A stretch of 64,000 nucleotides of DNA from Micrasema longulum (lineage: Eukaryota; Arthropoda; Insecta; Trichoptera; Brachycentridae), in contig JAGVSM010005005.1 in assembly GCA_022494885.1 (NCBI GenBank), forward strand, positions 62,001 to 126,000. Reading direction: 5' to 3'. The translations under genes and the position numbers were made by a program. Position 1 is the first letter of the stretch, and each line of letters begins with the position of its first letter. Below the pieces are notes generated by a model. It was not told where the DNA came from and ran no database searches. It saw only the letters and a list, made by a program, of their open reading frames with translations. Shown here one piece after another: positions 41,041 to 54,600 of this stretch.

Positions 41041-41235
41041 AAAATCCTCGTGTGTCGGTTGGCGCGTTCGCCTGCCGTTCTCGGGATCCCGAGTTTGATT
41101 CCTGGCAGGGCGAACGTTCACAAAGGTAGTTCTGCACTGTAATATTTCAATGTTCCCGAACTACGGTAACTGATGTTAATGAGGCAGATGATCTTACCTC
41201 TTCATCGCACGCTCCGCCTAGGTGCTAATAGGGAA
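41041..41235 (+). mobile_element. SINE variant with tRNA-like head
   Basis: TGTGTCGGTTGGCGCGTTCG and GGGATCCCGAGTTTGATTCC (box B) followed by a different body (AAGGTAGTTCTGCACTGTAA). Possibly a second SINE family sharing the head type. Confidence 0.6.
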
Positions 41236-41299
41236 ATAACGATGCCGAGTTTGATATCTCTCGTCCGAAGAATAAAATAAAACAGCACCCTTGGAACAG

Positions 41300-41555
41300 A
41301 CTACCTGCGACGACCTTGCGGTGCGCGGTCAGCGTGTTCACCTTCCATGCGGGAGGTTGCGGTTGACACGAAATATTTATTTAATAAGATGTTTTTACAC
41401 TAGAATATTTCATAGTCCCCGGACTGGCACCTGAACCGTAAGACTGATCACTTTTACGTAACAAAAAATTGATCAAGATGTGCTGCGATCGGTGTACCGA
41501 TGCAGTGCTCTATGCACCATCAGGTGCGGAAAGGGAATGATGATGATGATTATTA
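41300..41555 (+). mobile_element. tRNA-derived SINE
   Basis: GTGCGCGGTCAGCGTGTTCA (head), GTTGACACGAAATATTTATT, TTTACACTAGAATATTTCAT, AGTCCCCGGACTGGCACCTG, hairpins ATCGGTGTACCGAT and GCACCATCAGGTGC, tail GATGATGATGAT. Confidence 0.85.
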
Positions 41556-41559
41556 CGAT

Positions 41560-44430
41560 GATAATTTTAGTGACATCGACATAATGTCACTCTGGAAATA
41601 CATAACTTTTACCAGGTCTATAGAAGATGTCCTAAATAATGTATCTTCTTCTTAGTTTTTGCATAAAAATTAGATTAGATTTTGATTTTTTCATCTATGA
41701 CAAAATACGAGGTTTTTAAACTTTACATATTACATTACATATTTTATTTGTACGAAATATTCCCAAACAGCAAAAGTGCTGGTATGAGGGGTTTGGAAAC
41801 ACAATAGTTTAAATAAAAAGTCGATAAAATAACATCACATATCACTCGTCACACGGGCTGAAAGAACTGTTTTATTTGAGTGTTCTTTAAGTACGTATAT
41901 GTTTTGTATATTTTTTAGGGCATAAGAAAGTGAATTGTAAATATTTATTTCTGTATACACAAAACTGTTTTTTTTCTGTTAGTCCTAGGTTGTTCGCAAG
42001 TTAAATTATTTGATGGTCTTGTATTTATATATACATGTATAAATGAATTATTTGTAATGAAATTGTAGTTTTAAATACAAATCCTTTAAAGAGCCATAAT
42101 TTTCTTTATAAATCGGCATTATATGACATCTTCCCGATTTCATATCTTAAGTGTTATTTATTTTTGTTTTTTCCTTCTCCTTCACGATATATTCCCGTAA
42201 TGAACGCACATGTGAAACAGATTTTATTAGAGATAATTCGGTCTTTTTTTTCCATAAATTGTTACCTTAAATTCGTCCAAGACTGTATGACTTCAATAAT
42301 AATAAATAAATAAATGAAATATCGAAATATCCATATCAGGATTCTTAACTCTCTTGACCTTTCGTTACCTATGTGTTTTCCAGAATTTCAAATATCTGTC
42401 AACATTATGATAAATCAATAACTTTTCCAATTGTATTCACTTTGTTTAAATCTCCGAGGCCTCGATCGAGTTACATTTTTATATTATAAATGGAAAACTT
42501 ATGCACACTACGAAATAATCTCAAAGTCAATTTCACTGTCACTCGCGACTGGTTATTTTTAGCTCATACTTCGAAGTAAGAAGTATTCAAATAATGTTTA
42601 ACACCATTTTGTGTGTTTTAAGTTGTTCAAAATGAGGAGATTTTATTAAATCCGTCTAAGTGTTTTCTAAAGAATTATCGCTTCAGTTATAAAACAAGGG
42701 TGATTTGTATACTAAGGGATGGTTATACTGTGGTCGCCATGGGAACGCTAAATCAAAACAACTCTATTGGCATTGAAAATCGTCCAACCGATACATACAG
42801 ACCTATTATTAGTCATTATGTATTTACAAGTCAGTGTTGAAGATTTGCATTACTTTATGAAGATGCGCAATCCAAAGACAGTGCTTTTCGAAGGGTACAC
42901 GGCGAGAACGGGCTAATTGACTAATTAACTAATTTTATAGCAGAGCAAAAAAAATAAGAAAAATCTTATTTGTGGGATATGGGGTCATGTACCTAATAAA
43001 ATAGGATTTCTTTTATCTAATTTATATTACTACACACAGTTATAGTATAGTTATAGATAGTATCGTTTAATCGAATCCCATTTAACCGAATTTCCCGACC
43101 GGGATCGATTCTTCAGAATATTCTGTTTTTTACTTACGTCATCTGAAAAAAAAACTATGTCTATGTATGCTGTTAAATAGCCGATCCAGTCAGTCTTGGT
43201 CAGGAATGGTCATCGCTGTACTGATTTAAAATGGCCAAGAATTGTATGCAAGCAGAGCAAATTATGGAGTTTTTAAAAAAACAGGATTTTTAAAAAGAAT
43301 GCTTAGAAGTTGTGCTTTTTTAAGCAGCTGACTGCATAAAGACCTAAGTAAGTCATCGTTAAGAGAAGAGAGAGAGGAGAGTGGAGAGAGGAGAGAAAGG
43401 GAAGAGAGAGGAGTAAAAATAAAAACACGTTAAAGATTACAAAATAATTATTCAAGATCATTAAGTACAAAAGTTACAAATGTTTTGACATTTACAAACT
43501 TAATGGGCTACGAGAGTCTTAACAATTTGAGCATTAGAATAATATATATTATGTACAACTCATTCTATTGTTACTATCATTTTCTATATTGAACTCCAAT
43601 CAATAAGTAAACATTACAGAGAAACCGCAGAAGTCCGCTTCGTGGCCTAACGGTCAGCGCATTTTTTTTAATGTAAAAGATATTTTTTAGAAAGAGACCA
43701 ATACAGATGTAGATAGGGGGTGGAAAAATGTTTAAAAATGATTTTAAAAAAATCGATATGGTTAAACTGGGAATATTTTGTAATGTTGCCTAGGGTTGTT
43801 GACCGTTGTAAATAGTCTTCTCTTGGCCCTGTCAGAAATCGTATATGCAAAATACCTGTATCTTATTTAAGGTTGATTTTAAATTGTATTTTATTCATAA
43901 TTAAAAATGCAAACGTGTCCAAACTTCAGTTTAAGTACGTTTGATATTCAGCTCATTTAGACAGATTGATGAATTTATTTAACAGAAGAAAGCATTTAAA
44001 TCAATTATATAACATTATGTACATTTTATGTCAGTTGTGTGTTCATCGGTTGGATTCAATAAGAAAATCACTCAAATTTAGCGATCAGAAAAATCTTTTC
44101 AAAAATAATTTATTTGAATAACAGTTCTAACAATCGGTTATAGTGTTTATAAATTCTTCAAAAATAAATACTTAAAATGGACGGCAGAAATTGAAATCAT
44201 TTGAAATTCACTAAATATTATTGTAAAGGCACCCGCCCTATTAGCACTTTGCTTAACACATACTTACCCTACATAGGCCATGGCCAACCGGGTGGATATT
44301 TAACTACAAAACACTTTGTAAAATTAAAATAAAAACACTTAAACAGTACTGAAGTTAAAGCGGACGGAGAAATACAGTCGAGCTCAGTTGGATAAAATGG
44401 CGCTTAATTTTGATGATGTAAAATAAATAG
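41560..44430. other. Intergenic, nothing recognised
   Basis: AT-rich. A GA-rich simple stretch lies at 43365-43415 and a SINE-head scrap (GTGGCCTAACGGTCAGCGCA) at 43641-43662. No supported gene. Confidence 0.4.
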
Positions 44431-44434
44431 ACAC

Positions 44435-44530
44435 AGTCAGAACGGAACGAGTACTGAGAACTTCCGAGATGAAGACGCTGAGGATGATAGGAGGCGAAAC
44501 TCTAAGGAGCACCGGCATAAGAGAGATCGG
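44435..44530 (+). pseudogene. RTE-type LINE scrap
   Basis: RTERVLRTSEMKTLRMIGGE and LRSTGIREIG resemble the EMRFLRRI...RDRIRNEEIR block of RTE C-termini. Very short. Confidence 0.45.
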
Positions 44531-44846
44531 TAAGGGTCATGAGACCTCCTAAATGATGGAAGGATAGCTGGGGATCCACCTCGCGGGAGAAGCGACCCTC
44601 CGGGGAACAGACCGCACGGGTCTGCAAGGAGGAAGAAGATGGATTGTATTTACGAATGAAACGACTTGTCCGGTTTGTTTTTCGCAGTTGCGGTGCAATT
44701 GAAGAAATTTCTGCATAGCTCACGTCTGATCACGATGAAAGTCTGTCTAAAGACTGAAGGCTGGAAGGTAAATTACCCGTGATTTGAAGGGTCATTCTTC
44801 ACGCTCGCAATGTGTCTGTTCAATAATACATCATCGCTATTATCAG

Positions 44847-45467
44847 AATGAGGAAGTTCGGTGTTTTTTTAGTATTTTTTATTTGCAGTAAGAACTCTTG
44901 GAAATTCGAGACTATCAAACTAAGCCAAAAATCAATAATTTAATTTTTATGTATCATATAGGTGTGATTTTTTATTCTTCTTAGAAGAAGTTCTAGTGCC
45001 TTGCCGGGTCCCCCCGACGTTGGCGATCACTACAGCGAAAGCATATGTATCTGTCAGGACAGAGCGCTACTTTTATATTTCGCAGCCAGGACGATTGCTT
45101 ATTGATTTACTCGCCATAGTGAATCCTGGGAAAAGATGACCAGTGTGGTTTCCCGTGTCGGGGTTACTTCCCCTTAGCTGGTTGGTTTTGGTTTTGAGGC
45201 GCCAAATGTGATTTTTTAAAGTTTTGTAATTTTGAAATTACTCGCTGGCCATGAAACGAGTTCAATCTGGTCAGTTCTTCTGACATTTAATTGGAGAACC
45301 CCGTACCTGTCACCGAATCTGTGACGTTTTAAAGTAATTAATTTTGATGAATTTTTTCTTACATTTGCAAGAAACTTCACTGAACAATAGATGCTCTAAA
45401 TTTTACCACGCGGAAGAAAACATATTTATATTATATCCGATTTCCTGTAGCACCGAACTTTGTCATT
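44847..45467. mobile_element. Element D copy 3
   Basis: Starts AATGAGGAAGTTCGGTG and ends CACCGAACTTTGTCATT; the terminal A-to-G change is mirrored at both ends. Shares AAAGTTTTGTAATTTTGAAA with copy 4. Confidence 0.65.
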
Positions 45468-45469
45468 CC

Positions 45470-46255
45470 CCATATCGGCTAAAATACAAAAGTAATTTTT
45501 TGAAAAACATGTCTTTTAAAATTTCCACAAGAAACATTTGCTGGAAAAATAAATAAAAAAATGTGTTTGAAATAAATTCGGTTACTTAAAGTAGTACACA
45601 TATCTTAAAACTAATTAATAACAATTGCACCCTAAATTAGACAATTTTTTCACTTAAAATTTTCCTAAAATAGAATTCGAAATTCACGCTGTTGTTCCAT
45701 ATACAAAATTCATTGTGCGTGGATAAATATAACATTTTCATAAATCACCAATAAACTCCAAAGCCAACAGGGAATCGAATAATACAACCGATAGCCGAGC
45801 ACTAAAAATTAACCATAGGTTAATATGTACTGTAGACAAACATTTATATTTTTATGGTTCTGAACAGAATGATCGTCGTTCGTCAATTTTTAAACAAAAA
45901 AAAACAAATAAAATTACAAATAATTATGTCTAATAATTCAACACACCATTCCACGGGTAACATAGTAATTATATATTATTTTTAAACAATTAACTAATTA
46001 CTACATGACTTTAAAACACACATTCCGCTAACATTTCACAAAGCATTCTGTACCACGCATGACGTGAGATTCATTTTAAAAGGAAAACAGGAATTTTAGA
46101 TAAAAATAGTCAAAATTTATAAAAAATAAATTACACATCAATTCATCACTGTAAATAATGAAATGATAATAATAAATCTGTGTCCAGGCGGATGAAGAAT
46201 ACAGTTCTGTGTGCTTATGCACCAATAACCAGAACTTGGAATGATTGTCTTGGAC
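45470..46255. other. Intergenic, nothing recognised
   Basis: AT-rich sequence without supported features. Confidence 0.35.
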
Positions 46256-46259
46256 TCTA

Positions 46260-46445
46260 AAAGAAAATTGAGCCCCTTCGGCCCAATCAGCACTTCCGCC
46301 TACCGCGCTTGAGGCCCTGTGTTCGATTCCTAGGAAGGTTGACGTGAAATATTGATTAAAAAAGTGATTCTAAAATGCAATATTTTATGTTCCCGGACTG
46401 GCACTTGAAGCGTAAAGCTGATAACCTTACCTTTGTGCAGTGTGT
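46260..46445 (+). mobile_element. tRNA-derived SINE, 3' truncated
   Basis: Box B-like GGCCCTGTGTTCGATTCCTA, then GGTTGACGTGAAATATTGAT and GTTCCCGGACTGGCACTTGA. The 3' hairpins are missing. Confidence 0.7.
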
Positions 46446-47039
46446 GCTTAATATGCATTTTTCGCACATTTGAAGATAAGTAGTTGAGTTTTACATCGCC
46501 TTTGTCAATGAGTCGCTACTTCCGATGCGAACAATTTTTCGCAAGTGGACGGATAAAATTGAAGCCATAAACATTATAACTATTAAACATAAACCTAATA
46601 ACACACGCACACTTCTTAGATATGTATTTCGCAACAATATAATTACCATGTCATATTCCAATGTCTTATTGTAACAATCGATATATATTTTACCAAATTA
46701 ATCTACCTTAAAACCTTTACAATACAATATTAATATAAAAATTAATATATATCGGGAATGTATTTACATAATTAATTTACAACAATTTCCTTTAAATATA
46801 CGTATTTGAAACCAGTACAATAATAGCAATAATGGTGACGAGATTATTTCAGTTGGAGGAGTATTCACGGTCATTAATCTGAGTCTGTTTAGTCAGTTTA
46901 GTCGAGAGGATTGTGCGGAAATGTTTTCCTTTCCGACAAAAAGATTGAGGAAAAGTGCACATTTTACGATTTTAACACTTTTTTATATGTATGAGGGAAA
47001 AGACTTTTTATAATCGACCGAGATAGAATTCGGATCAGC

Positions 47040-47090
47040 GGTGGCCTACCGGTCGATTGTGGTCTACCGGTCGATTGTAACTATTAGAGC
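47040..47090. repeat. Short tandem duplication
   Basis: GTGGYCTACCGGTCGATTGT occurs twice in tandem (about 47041-47060 and 47061-47080). Confidence 0.75.
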
Positions 47091-47349
47091 CGTCGATCGC
47101 GACAAGCCACAGGAAAGAAGACTTTCGAGATTTTTTTTTCGAGGAATGAAGGTTATTGGGAATGAAGGCATTCACAGGGTTTAAGATCTGTCATTTATTA
47201 TTTATTTATCTAAAACATTACGCATACATTAGTCGATTACATAGACATCGTTTATAATGACACAACCGGGAACGACCCCCGCCCTGACTCTGGTAAATCC
47301 GCGTCGAGTCGGGGCACTTGCAATTTAAATTGGCCAGTTTAAGTGGGCA

Positions 47350-47730
47350 CTTTACACAATGTGTTACATTCAGAGAGGTAATAATCTCTTATGGACGCTG
47401 CGGACTCCTTTGACAACTGTCGTCAAGCAGAGGCGATACGGTTGGCTAGGCCGTTTATACGCAGTATTGCGGATTCCTCCTCAGGGCCTTAACCGAGCTT
47501 ACCTACTTTACGAGGCATCGGGTTCTCGACGTCCTGGACGTCCACTGCTGACAGTTCCTCGGCAGTTTATGTCAGAACTTCGGGACGAAAACCTGATGTA
47601 TGGAGGCTCTCTGTGGCTACCGTATGCTTCAACTAGGGAGCGGACATGTGATGATGATGATGAACATTCACCATTCTGCCTCCTGCTCGTCGGTTGTGAA
47701 GGAAAAGTCAACAGATGGAGGAGTTAAGGA
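47350..47730 (+). pseudogene. LINE C-terminal fragment
   Basis: A 122-codon open frame: VVKQRRYGWLGRLYAVLRIP, ASGSRRPGRPLLTVPRQFM. This resembles the end of RTE/R1-type LINE proteins (RRWRWLGHVLRM...RRPGRP). Flanked by MITE C-like pieces at 47163-47350 and 48000-48085. Confidence 0.65.
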
Positions 47731-48488
47731 AGTATGGAATGTAATTCAATTTTTTTAAATTAAGTTGGTAAAAAAAATGTTACGAAATGAGAAAGATCAA
47801 TTATGATAAAAATCAAAATCTGAATTCAAACTTAATGTTAAGGGACACGTGTTAAACAATTTGTAAATTATATCATCACCATCAACGGGCCATCCTTCTG
47901 TCCATCGCCGGTCCTGCGCCATCGATGCCATATATATGTAATGCTAATATAACAGCACACGTAATAATACATATATTTGTCCACTATTTCAAGAATAAAA
48001 TAATAAAAAAAACATAGGCAGAACGGTGAACGTCACATGATGTAACCAGCCAATGACAAGTCACGAGCCCTGTAAATACCTTTGTTTTCCCTATATGTTG
48101 CGATGAATTCCAACATTAATAACTTTCTCAAGAGTAAAATCCAGCCTTGTCTACAAACAAAATATTGCTGATATTGAATCATGTCAAAGTCCACAAATGG
48201 TAAAAAGTTATATTTTGGCGTTTTCTGTTCGGATTTCATATCTATGCGTGTAAACCTCGTAAAAACTGCTTTCGCTCTCCCCCGAACAAAAGTATGCTCG
48301 GGACAACAAAAGTATTTTAAAAGTTAGGTCTACGATATATTTTAATATAAAAGTGAAGTAGATTAAATGACAGGTGCGAATACTGCCCACAGGTACAATG
48401 TAATCGGTTGATACAATGCAAAGTACTGTCGACAAACGAAGAATGTCTCTTTAGCCGCTGGCGCCGGACCGGGGTTGGGAGCACATCC

Positions 48489-48636
48489 CTAGCGGTGGTT
48501 GGGGGCGGCGCCCATCTCGTAGCCGTTGTTGACTTGGCCCTTCTTGCCGTTGGCGGGCTTGCCGTTGTCCTGACTCTTGGTGTTGGCGAGGTAGTTGGAC
48601 CCTTCCAGGTGCAGAGTGCTCTGGCGGTGAGATGAT
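48489..48636 (-). CDS. emp: CD36-family last exon (cytosolic tail)
   Basis: Completes Arg, then SSHRQSTLHLEGSNYLANTK, a Lys/Gly/Asn-rich end, YEMGAAPNHR and stop TAG. Acceptor CTGTCCAG. Short cytosolic tail as usual for the family. Confidence 0.92.
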
Positions 48637-51600
48637 CTGGACAGAGAAAGAGAGAGACTCGTGAACCGAAGGTACGTGTGTATATTTCATGCGGGACAAA
48701 TATGTTCTTTACGAGTAAATAAAAGGATGAATAATAAACATATTTTAAAATCTGTTGTTTCAAACCGTTTCTTATCGTTCATTTTTCTATTTTTTTAAAC
48801 ACAATTTATAGTATTTCATTATGAGATTGGATCATTCTATTACTGTCCCTGCAACTTAATGATAAAAACATTAAAAGAGTTGATGAATGTAAATACCTCG
48901 TCAGTATGATTACCGAGTCGCTAGACCCAGATACGCAGATGAAATGCACAATTGAATCAGCACGAATCAGCAGCTGTCTTCAACGAGACGAGCTCACTCT
49001 TTTGTGACTTCACCACTGTACTTCCTAATTGTGTTAAATACATTTTTTCCTCTCTTTACCGATCGCAGTAACTTTGCCAGTCAAAGTACAGTGAAATATT
49101 AATGTGAAAAAATCATATTTATCTAGATCCTCTCCTTTGCATCGGTTTCCGAGGAATAGCAGTAACAAAAGTATCACCTGATGAGACACGTCACGGAGAT
49201 GAGGAGCAGCAATACTCCCAGCGCTATGAGGGTGTAGCTGAGGACGGCCTTGGCTATAGGGGGCACCTTGGTGGCCAATCGCATGAGGCTCGTTACCTCC
49301 TCCGGTAGTCCGTCGATACCCTGCAACGATACAGCAAACTTCAGCAAATAAACTAACAAACCATCGCGAGGATAGAACGCGCTTGGACCGACACTGTATT
49401 CCACTACAGTCATACTTCATATTTCCTACTAGAAAAATATGGTAGTACTGACCGTGTGTAGATTAAAAGGTTACTTTACTGCACTGAAGGGTAAAACGTA
49501 AATGTTTCTTCAAATTTTGGGTTCAATTAAAACAAATATGTAGAAAATACGGGAAAAAAGATGGAATAAAACAGTTTATGTAGATTTAAATGAAACTGCG
49601 CTGCGATTATGAGCGCTATTTTCCCCGGTACATATCGAGACAGTATAAATTAACGTTCATATGTATGTCCGAAAATGTTATATTTGTATATAAATTCAAT
49701 GTATCTTTATCGGTAACCTGTAATTGAAAATGTTTAGAAAAAAAAAAATTGTAAACATATTATATTTTCCATACAGAAAACTCAATTTTACTTTGTAGAT
49801 AAAATTGTAGATAAATTGAAACTTCCCATTAGAGCAGGTTAAGTTGATTCTAGTTACTGTCCAAATAATATTAATTGTTTTATAAATTTGCATAAACCGC
49901 TCTAATTTTCATTTAAACGTTGACCGATTTCGAGGTTACTTCCTCACCATCGAGAGTTATACTAACATTAACACGTTCGCATTAAATCATGCCAGCAGTC
50001 AGCAGTCAGTCTAAAAGATATCGGTAGTGAGAAGATGGAAGGAGGAGATATTGTGTTTCAGTGTGTTTTCATTTTGTTTATTCGTACCAGTTCGATTAGG
50101 CGTTTGAAAATTTGCTCCTAAAGGAATAAAAAACACCTAATGAGGGTATACAATATATGCATGCATGCGCTATTCCTTCGCTGTATGTGTGCGTCTGTGT
50201 GTATGCACTTCGTAAACGATGCGAGGTTTGTTTATGTTCGTAAAATAAGAAATATTGAAAAAAATTTAAAGTTATGTGCAAATCCTACGAGAGTGGGCTC
50301 TTTTAAGGGTTTTTGGATGGTTTTAGCTCCCGCAAAATAAAAATTAAACCAAAAATAAAACAATGACGGTGGATCTATAGTTTGTAAAAATATCAACGCT
50401 CTAGTGCCACAGTTCAGGGAGAAAGTACGCCAATAAAAGTCAGACCTCCTAATATCTCGAAAAGCAAAGAAATGAATTGAGCCCGTTTTAGCCGTGTGCT
50501 CTTCATTTCTTCTGTAACAATTAAAGGATAGATTCGTTCACCTCCTGGAACCATATGATGGGGAACACGATGTCCGGGAAGTTGGCCACCTGCTTGATGT
50601 CGATGACTTGCGACACGGCCAAGTTGATCTGCACTCTCGCTCTCGCCGACAGCGCTGTTCCCATTTCCTGAAATGCAAAAGTCGTATGGCAACGGTTAGT
50701 TATGAAATGAGCACACAGATGTAGCTTGCGAATGTCTCGGACAGATTCAAAGTTTGATGGAGTTGAACATAGTTTATAAAATTCAAATATAAAAATTTAA
50801 ATAAATCATTTTAATTTTCAGTTATTCATCGATCGGTTTTGAGGTTACTTCATCGAGACTTAGAATCCCTCGCGTCAGTATTTGTATTATAAAATATTTA
50901 AATAGAAATATAAACCTACGGGAGAGAAAAAAAAAGAATCAAAAAGGGAATATTCTCGGGAGAGGACTAAGGTTAAATTATGGGTTGTTCTCGCTTAATT
51001 ATGGGCTGTGGACCGTGAGGACCGAGACTACTTAGTTCTCATCTCAAATAATCCTTCTTTAATGAATGAAAACTAAATGCTTAAATTGATGCTTGTAAAT
51101 TATAGTATATAGCCACTTACGGACTTTTTATGTATACCGGTTTCGAGACGTACCCGTCTCTTTGTCGGGACACTCACTACGCTAACATGCCAATACTAAA
51201 ATACAATTTCACCTTTACCATCACCGTAGTATACGTAGTATTTACGAAAAAATACACAATTGACACGCAAAGTTAAAGGAAATGCAAACACCACCATGTC
51301 CGAATGTGCGCTAAAATTAGGTTAATAATATTTAGTTCTAGATATGTTGCGGAATGTGTGGGGGTGGAGGGTTAGAGAGGGGAGGGGCTAAGAGGTTTAA
51401 TGTTACACGATTGATTAATTTCTAAATCAGAAAGTGGGCTGTATTGAAAAGATTATTTATTTTATGTTAGTTGAAAACTAAATGTTTGTGAAAATACAAA
51501 GAAGACTTCTTTGCAGAATTTCAGAACAGTTTTCACCTCCAACGGTCGGAAGAGAGAAAATGAATAAGTAATAAGTGAGTCACTTACGGGCTGCACGTCA

Positions 51601-54600
51601 ATATAGAACTTGTGCTTTTCCGGGTCAGGGGGAGAAATTCCCTCGACGGCTGTCCGCAAGCTGTCGTCGGCGAGATAGAAGTGGGGGAAGCTGATCATGA
51701 CGGGCGAATCTGGAACACGAAGCGGCAGGTCAAATTATGAAATTTTAGATTTAGTGCTGTAGATAATGTTTTGGACAGTTCCGAAATCTAATTTCAAATT
51801 GAGGCAGCGTGGAATTGTCTTGATTTACACACTTCAGACTACAATTAGTACTCACCTTTTCCGTGGCTCCGTATGTTAGTGAACAAACTTGGAAAAAATA
51901 TAGTTTACAGTTAGTTATTTATGTATATTAAATGGTTTTTCATCATCGTTTCCTTTCCGCACCTAATGGTGCATAGAGCACTGCATCGGTACACCGATAG
52001 CAGCGTATCGTGATCATTTTTGTTACATGAAGGTAAGATGATCAGTCTTACGCTCCAGGTACCAGTCCAGTGACTCGATTATGAACGCTATCTTTATCTA
52101 TGTATATCGAGGCGGTATACTTAACTTCTTTACTATCTGTATCAGAAGAGACAGATCTTACATATGATAGAAGCTAGCCAATGGAATGACCGCAAACAAT
52201 TAGTTCGCGTTCCTTACGTCATTAACATTTAGAATAGTTCTCATTTATACTTTAAATAGGCTTCTGTAATAAAAAGTCCTCACTTCAAAGCGATTATAAA
52301 CTCCAATAAATCCCAATTCAAGCAAAAAATGCTCATTTGAACATGAATTTTGTATGACTTTTGGAAATCGCCTAGACGGTACGCTTAACGATCGTCTGTA
52401 TGTATCTACCGATCGACTACAAAGCCGGCTCCTTTAACGTCTCGATACATACATTCGGAAAGATAGTAAAACAGATGGAAAAAATAAAAAAACTATTTTT
52501 TTTTTAGAATGGTAACTTTCTAACGCCTAGATACTATTATTTGTTAATAGAACAGAACCTACCGATATTATTTTCCCATCCAGGCGTTCGTTTTTATTAA
52601 AGTGACAGTTATGTCGGAATTTAATTCGACTTCAACATTTACTTATTTCTCTCTCATATTTTTAATAGGCTTTAATAAAAAAAGTGCCAACCTCAAAACG
52701 ATTAAAATTTTTAATAAATAATAATTAAAGGAAAAATTGCTCGGTGGAACAAAAATTTTGACACTTTTAATGCGTAGATAAATGTATCGAGGGGTTCTAG
52801 ACCCGTCGGTATAAACCGATGTACTTACATCAAAACTTAATGGTGGGGGTATCGGTAGTGTACCTTTGGTCGGGAGACTTTTATCTTCAACTATGACGTC
52901 ATTGATTGTATTATGTATATATCATTTTTAGTTAATTTCCTTACTCTTTTATTTCTAGTGTATTATAATTTCTATTCTGCTTTTGTAAATAATGTTATAG
53001 TTTAAAATATAAATCCGTCTGTAAATAAATGTTGTTATCTGCATGTCCCTAAATGAGTTTTTTACAAAAACTCCTTGGGAATATCACATGACATTATGTA
53101 TATGTTTTCAATTTAAATAACTAAAGAAAAAAAATACTGTAAAAACGGCCTTTTAAATAAATATTTCACATTAACCATGACGGGAAACGAACCCGAGGCC
53201 TCTCACACGGTAGGGAAACGCGCCGACCATTATACCACGAGACTGACTGATAGATTTGAGTATTCTAAATAATGATCTTTCAATATTAGTACAGAACTAC
53301 CTATGATTTCAAACACGAAAAATCTCCATCGTAAAACCTGAGATCAGCCATGTTAGACGGAGACTAACCTGACCGAAGGGCACTCCACATTCGCGTTCAA
53401 ATGCTCCAAGTGTTATATGTATATTATGCATATTCCATAAATATGTAAGTAAATGAGTATTCGTAAGTTACCGTATTGGCAGAGCGAGACGTTGTTGAGG
53501 CCGCTGGGAGCGCAGGGCGGGCCGTGCGGACAGAAGCACTGGTTGTCCGGGTTGGTCGCCGGGTCTGCGAACACGTCCTCGGGAGGCGTGAAGCGATATC
53601 CCAGGATGTCTCCTTCCACCGTCACTTCCTTCTCGAACCTGGGGAGAGTCATACGAGGATGTTACGAACGACGGCAACCGGGTCGGTGGATTAAACGACA
53701 AACTCGTCAAACAAATAGACGTCTGTAAGTTACTTGAGCACTCCAAACAGCCAGAGTTGATTATAGAATCATTTATTAGATTGATAAATTCATTTATGAC
53801 AACGATACTACGGTGAGAGGATTGACTAGGACACTAAAACGGATAAAATAGAAATCGAGAAAGGTGTCCGACAAAGGGACGCAATATCGCTAAAGGTCTT
53901 TTTTACACTGGCCTTCGAGGATGTATTTAAAACCCTTAATTGGGAGAATAAGGGTGTAAAGAACGATGGCATATACGCGAGTCACTTCAGATTCACAGAT
54001 GACATAGCGGTCATAAGTAAAGACGCGGATGAACTGGGCGAAATGATTATGGAACTACATGAGGGTTCAAAAAGGATCGGTTTGGAAATAAATATTCATA
54101 AAACAAAGATTATGAGTCCAACAGGGAGAGACATTTTCGTTAACAATAATAAAATCGAACTGGTTGATGAATACATATATCTAGGACACAATGTCAAACT
54201 CGGTGAATATAACCAGATGGCGGAGTTGCCAAAAAGAATAGAGCTAAGTTGAGCCGCTTTCGGCAAACGAAAATAAACTTTTGAAAATAGACAAGTCCCA
54301 GTGAAGCTTAAAAAGACAAGTCTATGAATCGTGTGTATTGCTAGTGACGACGTACGGACTAGAAACCATGTCCGTAACACAGACAAGTAGCCAGAAACTA
54401 AAATGCACGCAACGATTCGATGAAAAATAGATGCTCGGTATGTCTAGTAGACAGAATACGAAATGAAGAAATAAAGCGCCGAACCAGAGAAAAATGATGG
54501 CGGGCGGACACTCGGAATGATAAAGAGGAGACCGTGGGCAAACGAAAGAAGCATCGGAAGGCCACGGAAAAGATGGGTGGATGACATTGCCTCGATAGCC

